Shown here: in pieces, positions 1 through 5,104 of the stretch
How positions within the stretch are numbered: the stretch's first letter is position 1
Layout of the letters: the number at the start of each line of letters is the position of its first letter
NCBI GenBank assembly: GCA_026993285.1
Contig: JALWTZ010000244.1
Span: 1-5,480 of the forward strand
DNA length: 5,480 nucleotides
Source of the DNA: Lysobacterales bacterium
GTDB taxonomy: Bacteria > Pseudomonadota > Gammaproteobacteria > Xanthomonadales > S139-57
Reading direction: 5' to 3'
Notes under the pieces: generated by a model
Database searches by the model: none
The model's input: only the letters and a program-made list of their open reading frames with translations
Told to the model about the DNA's origin: nothing
Program-made: the position numbers and the translations under genes

Positions 1-78
1 AAGCACGCCATTTCCACCGTGGTGCCGGCGCGCAATGTCAAGATTTTCGATTCGGAGCCGGATGAGCACACATCCTGA
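1..78 (+). CDS. hfq: RNA chaperone Hfq, C-terminal end (5' truncated by window)
   Basis: Reading from base 1 in frame gives 25 codons and a TGA stop. The fragment begins KHAISTVVPAR, which is the Sm2 motif and following segment of Hfq, matching E. coli Hfq from about residue 56. Hfq is a hexameric Sm-like protein that pairs small RNAs with mRNAs; the lysine and histidine of this motif belong to its proximal RNA-binding face. After the Sm core there is only a short tail of roughly 16 residues rich in acidic side chains (DSEPDEHTS at the end), so the whole protein would be about 80 residues, shorter than the 102 of E. coli. The N-terminal two thirds lie outside the window. The gene precedes hflX on the same strand, the usual gammaproteobacterial order. 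Identification is firm because the motif is nearly invariant. Confidence 0.93.
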   Translation, partial: KHAISTVVPARNVKIFDSEPDEHTS

Positions 79-82
79 AGCA

Positions 83-100
83 CAGGGCGGCCCGGCCCTG
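83..100 (+). promoter_or_regulatory. Small hairpin between hfq and hflX
   Basis: CAGGGC (83-88) and GCCCTG (95-100) form a 6-bp GC-rich stem with a 6-base loop. No T-run follows, so it is not a canonical intrinsic terminator. Its right arm touches the hflX Shine-Dalgarno (99-103), so it could tune hflX translation or partly attenuate read-through from hfq. The structure is seen in the sequence; the role is inference. Confidence 0.35.
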
Positions 101-103
101 AGG
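99..103 (+). promoter_or_regulatory. Ribosome binding site of hflX
   Basis: TGAGG lies 10 bases before the ATG at 114. This supports that start, which also gives the expected HflX N-terminus (MFER... followed by AILVHPE). The first two bases lie in the right arm of the intercistronic hairpin. Confidence 0.5.
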
Positions 104-113
104 CTGCCCATGC

Positions 114-1409
114 ATGTTTGAACGCCAGCAGCGGGGTGATCAGGCCATCCTGGTTCACCCCGAGCGGCGCGACACGCCGGAAGACGCCCTGCAGGAGTTT
201 GTTGAACTGGTGGAATCCGCCGGCGTCACCGTGCTCGATGTCATCGTCAGCAAGCGCCAGCAGCCCGATCCCCGTTACTACATCGGCAGTGGCAAGGCAG
301 AAGAAACCGCCGATGCCGTCGCCCGCCACGGCGCGGATCTGGTGCTGGTCAACCACCATCTCAGCCCGGTACAGGAGCGTAACCTGGAGCAGAAGGTTCA
401 GGCGCGGGTGCTGGATCGCACCACCCTGATTCTGGACATCTTCGCCCAGCGCGCCCGCTCCCATGAAGGCAAGCTGCAGGTGGAACTGGCCCAGTTGCGC
501 CACCTGGCCACCCGCCTGGTGCGCGGCTGGACCCACCTGGAACGGCAAAAGGGCGGCATCGGCCTGCGTGGCCCCGGTGAAACCCAGCTGGAAACCGACC
601 GCCGCCTGTTGGCCGAACGGGTGAAATACCTGCAGAAGCGGCTGGAAAAGGTGGGCCGCCAGCGGGCCCAGAGCCGGCGCAGCCGCCAGCGTTCCGATAC
701 CTTTCAGGTTTCGCTGGTGGGCTACACCAACGCGGGCAAATCCACCCTGTTCAACACCCTCACCGGTGCCGGCGTGCTGGCCGAAGACCGCCTGTTCGCC
801 ACCCTGGACCCCACCGCCCGCCGCATCGAACTGGAATCCGGCCTGGAAGCCGTGCTGCTGGACACCGTGGGCTTTGTGCGCGACCTGCCGCATGAACTGG
901 TCGCCGCCTTCAAGGCCACCCTGCAGGAAAGCCGCGAAGCCGATCTGCTCCTGCATGTCATCGATAGCGCCGACAGCCAGCGGCAGGAAAAGGAACGGCA
1001 GGTGGAGCGGGTGCTGGAAGAAATCGACGCCGACCGTGTGCCGCAAATTCGCGTCTACAACAAGATTGACCTGAGCGACCGGCCAGTGGAAACCCAGCGG
1101 GACGCGCAGGGCGTGATTCACACCGTGGCCGTCAGCGCCGTTACCGGCGAAGGCATGGATGAACTGCTGCAAGCCATCGGCCAGCGCCTGCAACCGGACC
1201 GCGTCCGGCGGGAACTCTGCCTGCAACCGGGTGAAGGCGCCCTGCGCGCGCGGCTCTATCAACTGGATGTAATCCAGCAGGAAGACATCCTGGAAGATGG
1301 CCAGTACCGCTTGCAGGTGGAAATGGACCGCCGCAACTGGAACCGCCTGGCCCACGAATGGCCGCAGATGGAAAAAGTGGAAGAACCACTGGAAGACTGG
1401 CAACGGTAG
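114..1409 (+). CDS. hflX: GTPase HflX (ribosome-splitting / heat-shock ribosome rescue factor)
   Basis: This 431-residue protein is a full-length HflX, the cytoplasmic Obg/HflX-class GTPase that binds the 50S subunit and splits stalled 70S ribosomes. The N-terminal HflX domain spans about residues 1-160 and ends in the family signature GPGETQLE (153-160). A basic helical linker follows (about 161-197). The GTPase domain has G1 GYTNAGKST (203-211), switch I FATLDPTAR (228-236), G3 DTVGF (250-254), G4 NKID (316-319) and G5 SAVTGEG (341-347). The last 70 or so residues form the C-terminal domain seen in proteobacterial forms. All nucleotide-binding motifs are intact, so it should be active. It lies 35 bases after hfq and is probably co-transcribed with it. 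Unusually, hflK and hflC do not follow; the next gene is convergent. Confidence 0.97.
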   Translation: MFERQQRGDQAILVHPERRDTPEDALQEFVELVESAGVTVLDVIVSKRQQPDPRYYIGSGKAEETADAVARHGADLVLVNHHLSPVQERNLEQKVQARVLDRTTLILDIFAQRARSHEGKLQVELAQLRHLATRLVRGWTHLERQKGGIGLRGPGETQLETDRRLLAERVKYLQKRLEKVGRQRAQSRRSRQRSDTFQVSLVGYTNAGKSTLFNTLTGAGVLAEDRLFATLDPTARRIELESGLEAVLLDTVGFVRDLPHELVAAFKATLQESREADLLLHVIDSADSQRQEKERQVERVLEEIDADRVPQIRVYNKIDLSDRPVETQRDAQGVIHTVAVSAVTGEGMDELLQAIGQRLQPDRVRRELCLQPGEGALRARLYQLDVIQQEDILEDGQYRLQVEMDRRNWNRLAHEWPQMEKVEEPLEDWQR

Positions 1410-1440
1410 CCCCTGCCAGCCAAACCTGTCCGGCTACCTG

Positions 1441-1484
1441 CCACCCATCAGCCTGCTGCCGGCTGTGAACAACCTGGTGGGTTT
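1441..1484 (+). terminator. Possible weak terminator after hflX
   Basis: An imperfect nested hairpin lies 31 bases after the hflX stop. The outer stem is CCACC (1441-1445) with GGTGG (1476-1480), and the inner stem is CAGCC (1449-1453) with GGCTG (1461-1465). It is followed by only GTTT. The convergent position fits a terminator, but the weak T-run and unpaired bases keep confidence low. Confidence 0.25.
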
Positions 1485-1491
1485 ACACAGC

Positions 1492-1541
1492 TAGCGGAGA
1501 CAGGCCGAAAGGCGGGCAGCCCGGCCCGGTACTCGCCGCTA
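1492..1541. terminator. Structured convergent spacer, possible bidirectional terminator
   Basis: TAGCGG (1492-1497) pairs with CCGCTA (1536-1541). Inside are CGGGC (1513-1517) with GCCCG (1524-1528) and a small GCC-GAAA-GGC hairpin (1504-1513). It directly abuts the TAA stop of the leftward adaptor gene at 1542. No T-tract follows on either strand, so Rho-independent action is doubtful. The rest of the 132-base spacer shows no gene. Confidence 0.25.
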
Positions 1542-2306
1542 TTATGGCAGCGGAATTTCCAGCCGCTTGCCCGGTTGCAGGGGCTGGCCGGCGGGGTCGA
1601 TGACTTCGAAGCGGGCCGGGTGGCGTTTGCCGGGGTCTTCCTGGTCTGGCCAGGGGCTGATGCCCAGCAGTTTCAGCTTCACGCCCTTGCGGCTGGTGTA
1701 GGTTTTTCCCGTTTTCAGTTGCTTGCGCTGTTCCTGGTCCACCATGGCGTTGACTTGCCAGGGGCGAGTGCAGGTCAGTTCCAGCAAGGGCTGGATGTGC
1801 ATGCTGTTGGCCACGGCCTGCCCGGCTTGTGCCTGGATATCGGTAATGACCCCTTCGCAGGGGGCGGTGAGCCGGCTGTATTCCAGTTCCAGTTTTCTCA
1901 GCTGGTATTCGGCCTCGGCTTCCTGCAGGCGGGCGCGGGCGCTTTCCCGTTCGATTTCGGCCAGCAGCAGGTCACGGCGGGCGATGGACATGCGCTCGAA
2001 CAGTTCCTGCTGCCGCTGGTATTCCCGCTCCGCTTCTTCGTCGGCCAGTTTCAGCCGCTTGAGCCGGGCTTTTGCCTGTTGCAGGCGGATTTCGAAGGGG
2101 CGCGGGTCCAGGTTGAGCAGCCGGTCGCCGGGTTGCACCGCCTGCCAGGGGCGGGCCTCGACCTGCTGGATGATGCCGCTGGTGGACAGGCCCAGTTGCA
2201 TTCGCGCGCCCGGCGCGACCTTGCCGAAAACCGGTTCGGCGGCCTGGCTGGCGAATGTGAGCAGGAGCAGGGCGAGGGGTAGAATTGCCGGTTTATTCAT
2301 TTGCAT
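1542..2306 (-). CDS. Short HlyD-type periplasmic adaptor (membrane fusion protein)
   Basis: This 254-residue protein has the layout of an efflux adaptor that links an inner-membrane transporter to a TolC channel. Residues 1-22 are a signal peptide with the hydrophobic stretch ILPLALLLLTFA and a likely cut near SQAA. There is no lipobox cysteine, so it is probably soluble in the periplasm. A split lipoyl (barrel-sandwich) domain is visible at about 40-70 (VQPGDRLLNLDPRPF) and 145-168 (LTAPCEGVITD). The charged coiled-coil hairpin between them covers about 72-143. A short beta-barrel-like segment follows to the C-terminus. At 254 residues it is well below the 350-400 usual for RND adaptors, so the membrane-proximal domain is reduced or absent. 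The start at 2306 has GGAAAGAG (2317-2324) 10 bases upstream; an alternative ATG lies at 2300. It overlaps the end of the TolC-like gene and is last in the operon. Confidence 0.85.
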   Translation of the reverse strand: MQMNKPAILPLALLLLTFASQAAEPVFGKVAPGARMQLGLSTSGIIQQVEARPWQAVQPGDRLLNLDPRPFEIRLQQAKARLKRLKLADEEAEREYQRQQELFERMSIARRDLLLAEIERESARARLQEAEAEYQLRKLELEYSRLTAPCEGVITDIQAQAGQAVANSMHIQPLLELTCTRPWQVNAMVDQEQRKQLKTGKTYTSRKGVKLKLLGISPWPDQEDPGKRHPARFEVIDPAGQPLQPGKRLEIPLP

Positions 2307-3570
2307 GGGGTTTGTGCTCTTTCCAGGGTTTCCAGCGGTTTTGACCGGTCAGTTGCGCCAGTTCCAGCCAGGCCAGGGCCAGCCGGTAGCGGGTGCGGGC
2401 GCTGTCCAATTGTACCTGTGACTGTTGCACCATGGCATTGCCCAGGTCGGCCTTGACCTCCATTTCGTAGAGGGCACGTTTCTTGTCCAGGTTGAGTTCC
2501 TGAAAGTCCCGCCGTGCCCGGTTGCGTTCCATTTCCACTTGCAGGCGCTGGATGCGTTGCAGGGTTTCCAGCAACCGGCCGCGCCATTCCAGCGCAAGGC
2601 GCCTGGTTTGGGCGTCGATCTGTTCGGCCTGGGCTTCCAGCAAGGCGGCGCGGCTGCGGGCCTGGCCGCCGTCGCTCAGGGGCCAGTCGAATACCAGGCT
2701 GGCACTGCCGGGAGAACGGGTGACAAAGGGCTGGCGGTATTCGGTGTAGGCCGCTTCCAGGCGCAGACTGGGGCGGGTTGCCCGCCGGGCGGCCTCGGCT
2801 TCGGCCTGCAGGGCCCGGGCCTGTTGCCGCAATGCGCGCAGCGGGGCGTAGTGGGCCTGCCGGGGCAGCAGGGTGTCGAACTCGGGCAGGGGGTGGTCCA
2901 GTACCAGCGTGGGCATTTCGACTTCCGCCGGTGGTTCGGCGTTCGGGCCCAGCAAAAGGGCCAGCCGTTCGCGGCTCAGCCGCTGGGCCTGTTCGGCCTG
3001 GCGCACGGCCAGGCGGCTGTCCTGGTAGCTGGCGTAGCGTTCGGCCACTTCCAGTTCGGAGACCTGTTCCAGCTCCAGCCGTTCACGGGCGCGGTCGTAG
3101 CGGATGTAGGCGATGGACATGGCCTCGTTGGCGGTGTTGAAGGCCAGATCGGCCAGCAGGACATCGAAAAAGGCGGCGGCGGTTTCCTGTTCCAGTTGTT
3201 GCCGCAGGTCTTCCGCTTCGGCCTCGGCGGCGGCGCTCAGGGCCTGGCCGCTTTGTTGCAGGCGGGGCTTACGGCCAAAGTCGTACAGGGTTTTTTCCAG
3301 CAGCAGTTGGGCGCGGGAGTCGTCGGCACTGGTGTAGAAACTGCCTTCCGGCACATCAATCCAGCGGGCTTCTGCCCGCAGGCGCAGGCTGAGGCCATAT
3401 TCCACCAGCAGTTGTTGCCCGCGGGCCTGTGCTTCCCGTAGCCGGGCCTGGGCCTGGGCGGCGTTGGGGTGGTGTTGCGCGGCCTGTTGCAGGGCCTGTT
3501 GCAGGGTAAGGGGTTCGGCCCAGGCTGTGGGCAGTAGCAGGCAGAGTAGCCAGGGCAGGCGCTGGATCAT
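2293..3570 (-). CDS. TolC-family outer-membrane efflux protein
   Basis: This 425-residue exported protein belongs to the OEP/TolC family, whose members trimerise into an outer-membrane channel with a long periplasmic helical tunnel. Residues 1-18 are a signal peptide ending TAWA, with cleavage before EPLT. The family's internal duplication is clear. The first half runs about 20-210, with its strand region near LEKTLYDFGRK (91-101). The second runs about 230-415, with the matching segment LVFDWPLSDGGQARS (292-306). Long Ala/Gln/Glu/Arg-rich amphipathic helices make up the rest. The length is normal for the family. Its ATG overlaps the stop of the thioredoxin-like gene as ATGA (3567-3570), with GGAGGAAAG (3581-3589) upstream, so translation is probably coupled. 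Its 3' end overlaps the adaptor start. No cysteine remains after signal cleavage. Substrate is unknown. Confidence 0.92.
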   Translation of the reverse strand: MIQRLPWLLCLLLPTAWAEPLTLQQALQQAAQHHPNAAQAQARLREAQARGQQLLVEYGLSLRLRAEARWIDVPEGSFYTSADDSRAQLLLEKTLYDFGRKPRLQQSGQALSAAAEAEAEDLRQQLEQETAAAFFDVLLADLAFNTANEAMSIAYIRYDRARERLELEQVSELEVAERYASYQDSRLAVRQAEQAQRLSRERLALLLGPNAEPPAEVEMPTLVLDHPLPEFDTLLPRQAHYAPLRALRQQARALQAEAEAARRATRPSLRLEAAYTEYRQPFVTRSPGSASLVFDWPLSDGGQARSRAALLEAQAEQIDAQTRRLALEWRGRLLETLQRIQRLQVEMERNRARRDFQELNLDKKRALYEMEVKADLGNAMVQQSQVQLDSARTRYRLALAWLELAQLTGQNRWKPWKEHKPHANE

Positions 3571-4121
3571 GGTTGTTCGGCTTTCCTCCGCGCCCGCTTG
3601 TAGCGGCTGAAGGATTGCTTTTTGTAGGCGCCTTCGGCCACATATTCACCCAGCCAGAGAAATTCCTTCCAGTCGGCGGTGGCGCCGGTATAGCGGGCCA
3701 CCGGCTGGCCGTTCAGGTCGAAGAACAGCAGCACCGGCGTGGCGCGCACGCCGAACTGGCGGTAGGCAAAATCCTTCTGTTTCATGGTGTTGCCCTGAAA
3801 ATCGACAATTTCGATATCGCCTTCCACATCCACGCTGAAGCTGAGAAAGCGTTCCCGGAACCAGTCCTGCACGTCACTGCGGTTGAGCACAGTGTTTTTC
3901 ATCCGGTGGCAAAAGGGGCATTCGTCCATTTCGAAAAAAAGGAAGATGCCTTTTTTGCCTTCGTCCCGCGCGGTTTGCAGCTCTTCCTGGAAGTCGCCGA
4001 AGGTGTCATTGAAGAAATAGCCGTAGGGGTCGCGCTTCTGCACGCTCTCCGCGGCGGCTGCCTGCAGCATGGGCTGCAGGCCGAGCAGGAGGATCAGCAG
4101 GAAAAGGGCCGGGCGGTTCAT
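3567..4121 (-). CDS. Exported thioredoxin-fold protein with CPFC active site
   Basis: This 184-residue protein has a signal peptide (about 1-24, hydrophobic LFLLILLLGL, ending AAAA before ES) and one thioredoxin-like domain. The redox motif CPFC is at 68-71, after the strand GIFLFFEMDE. The cis-proline loop is ATPV (127-130). Between them an insertion (about 97-120) carries VDVEGDIEIVDFQGN, typical of the thioredoxin_2/SoxW-like group that acts in the periplasm. Residues 167-180 form a very basic tail. The two active-site cysteines are its only ones. It may reduce, isomerise or oxidise disulfides; the direction cannot be told from sequence. It starts 1 base after the prohibitin gene, with GGGAGA (4133-4138) 11 bases upstream, and overlaps the TolC-like gene by 4 bases. 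A partner in the same operon is a plausible substrate. Confidence 0.88.
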   Translation of the reverse strand: MNRPALFLLILLLGLQPMLQAAAAESVQKRDPYGYFFNDTFGDFQEELQTARDEGKKGIFLFFEMDECPFCHRMKNTVLNRSDVQDWFRERFLSFSVDVEGDIEIVDFQGNTMKQKDFAYRQFGVRATPVLLFFDLNGQPVARYTGATADWKEFLWLGEYVAEGAYKKQSFSRYKRARRKAEQP

Positions 4122-4122
4122 G

Positions 4123-5007
4123 CTATTTCTGGTCTCCCATGTGCATCAGGGGCAGGGGCTGCGGGCTGTCGCCATTGATGAAATAGACCTTGGAGGCCGG
4201 GTCCTTGGAGATGGCTTCCAGCGCCTTGAGCGCCTGCAGTTTTACATAGTTGTCATTGCTGCCGATGGCCTTGTTGATTCGTTCGATTTCGTAGGCCTGG
4301 GCATCGGCCAGCAGGCGGCGCTTGGCGGCTTCCTCTTCAGCGGCGGCCCGTTCAGCCTGGGCGGCGGCAATTTTCTGCTGCTGTTCGGTGCGGAAGCGTT
4401 CCAGCTCGGCCTTCTGCTTTTCCACCGCCTGTTCCCGTTCCTTTTTCGCCTCGATGGCACGGGTGATGAACTGGGGCAGGGTGATGTCACGCAAGAGCAC
4501 CGCATCCACTTCGATGCCCTTGGGCTGCAAATAATTCCGCAGGCCTTCCAGCAGGGCGCGCTGCAGGGTGTCCTGGGTGGTTTCCTGGAAGAAATCTTCC
4601 GCCCGCTTGACGGTCTTGCCCTGTTCACGCAGCAGGGAGCGCAGCTTGGGCACCAGATGCACCTGTAATACATCATCGATGGTGCCGGTTTCCTGCAGAA
4701 TGCGTGGCGTGGCTTCGGCAATCAGGCGGTATTGCACGCTGACATCCACCTGGGTCTGCAACTGGTCCTGGGAAGGCACATTGGCGGTTTCCTTGTGGGA
4801 TTTCTGCCGGACATCGTAGACATGCCAGGAAAGCAGCGGGTTGACGATATGCAGACCCTCGGAATAGGGCTCGTTCTGCACCTTGCCGAACAGGGAGGCC
4901 ACGGCGGTGTGGCCGGCGGGAACGACGATCCAGAAGCGGGAACCGATCATGAACAGGATCAGGAACACAACGGCGACGGTAACGAGTTTTGCTGGGACTT
5001 TGTTCAT
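4123..5007 (-). CDS. Prohibitin / SPFH (band 7) family membrane protein
   Basis: This 294-residue protein starts MNKVPAK, followed by one transmembrane helix (about 6-28). An SPFH/band-7 domain then starts around IVVPAGHTAV (27-36), with GLHIVNPLL (51-59) and TQVDVSVQYRL (85-95). Residues about 186-245 form a long Lys/Glu/Ala/Gln coiled coil, as expected for proteins that assemble into membrane rings or microdomain scaffolds. It ends with INGDSPQPLPLMHM. The sequence resembles bacterial prohibitin-family proteins more than HflC. By the positive-inside rule the bulk is predicted outside the inner membrane. I chose the ATG at 5007 because GGAGGG lies 7 bases upstream; an ATG at 5058 would add 17 residues and run through the promoter. 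It is the first gene of the four-gene operon. It contains no cysteine. Confidence 0.9.
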   Translation of the reverse strand: MNKVPAKLVTVAVVFLILFMIGSRFWIVVPAGHTAVASLFGKVQNEPYSEGLHIVNPLLSWHVYDVRQKSHKETANVPSQDQLQTQVDVSVQYRLIAEATPRILQETGTIDDVLQVHLVPKLRSLLREQGKTVKRAEDFFQETTQDTLQRALLEGLRNYLQPKGIEVDAVLLRDITLPQFITRAIEAKKEREQAVEKQKAELERFRTEQQQKIAAAQAERAAAEEEAAKRRLLADAQAYEIERINKAIGSNDNYVKLQALKALEAISKDPASKVYFINGDSPQPLPLMHMGDQK

Positions 5008-5014
5008 GCTGCAA

Positions 5015-5020
5015 CCCTCC
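5015..5020 (-). promoter_or_regulatory. Strong ribosome binding site of the prohibitin gene
   Basis: GGAGGG on the minus strand lies 7 bases before the ATG at 5007. It is the best Shine-Dalgarno in the window and decides the start against the upstream in-frame ATG at 5058. Confidence 0.85.
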
Positions 5021-5035
5021 AGTAGTGAAGGAGAT

Positions 5036-5044
5036 GTTATAGCA
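5036..5044 (-). promoter_or_regulatory. Probable extended -10 promoter of the four-gene operon
   Basis: The minus strand reads TGC-TATAAC, matching the sigma70 extended -10 pattern TGnTATAAT at all but the last base. No good -35 is seen at 16-18 bases, as is common for extended -10 promoters. Transcription would begin near 5029, giving a leader of about 22 bases that contains the strong Shine-Dalgarno. The region where a -35 would sit overlaps the dyad at 5051-5070. Confidence 0.5.
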
Positions 5045-5050
5045 TGAAGC

Positions 5051-5070
5051 CGGCACAAAGGCTTGTGCCG
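5051..5070 (-). terminator. Perfect 8-bp hairpin (terminator or operator-like dyad)
   Basis: CGGCACAA (5051-5058) and TTGTGCCG (5063-5070) are perfect inverted repeats around a 4-base loop. It lies between the S46 peptidase gene and the operon promoter. It may be part of the peptidase gene's terminator, although no T-run follows on the minus strand. As a 20-bp dyad across the -35 region it could also be a protein-binding site. Confidence 0.5.
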
Positions 5071-5072
5071 AA

Positions 5073-5095
5073 GGATGGGGGGTGAACCCCCATCC
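5073..5095 (-). terminator. Perfect 9-bp hairpin downstream of S46 peptidase gene
   Basis: GGATGGGGG (5073-5081) and CCCCCATCC (5087-5095) form a perfect 9-bp GC-rich stem with a 5-base loop. It starts 9 bases after the peptidase stop codon, where a terminator is expected. Only TT follows before the next hairpin, so this pair may stop transcription together or protect the mRNA 3' end. Confidence 0.55.
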
Positions 5096-5104
5096 GGTGG
5101 GCGG

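Noticed and set aside
1575..2282. 235-codon open frame on the plus strand, opposite the adaptor gene
   Set aside because: It lies wholly antisense to a recognisable HlyD-type protein. Its composition is biased and it has no known motif.
2425..3441. 338-codon open frame on the plus strand, opposite the TolC-like gene
   Set aside because: It is the antisense shadow of a GC-rich, Ala/Gln/Leu-rich gene. The translation is low-complexity (Gly, Gln, Phe, Leu) with no domain or start signal, while the minus strand encodes a full TolC-family protein.
3573..4668. Two plus-strand open frames (3573-4178 and 4069-4668) opposite the thioredoxin and prohibitin genes
   Set aside because: They overlap each other and lie antisense to genes with clear family motifs. 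The translations are unlike any protein family.
4123..5007. Calling the SPFH protein HflC or HflK because hfl genes are near
   Set aside because: The motifs (IVVPAGHTAV, TQVDVSVQYRL, the QPLPLMHM end) fit the prohibitin family better, there is only one SPFH gene, and it is on the opposite strand from hflX.
5008..5058. Upstream in-frame ATG at 5058 for the prohibitin gene
   Set aside because: It has no Shine-Dalgarno, lies inside the hairpin next to the promoter, and would put 17 unneeded residues before a normal N-terminal membrane helix. The ATG at 5007 has GGAGGG at ideal spacing.
5051..5095. Tandem hairpins as a CRISPR or tRNA-like element
   Set aside because: The two stems differ in sequence and there are no repeated units with spacers. 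The combined structure has no tRNA features.
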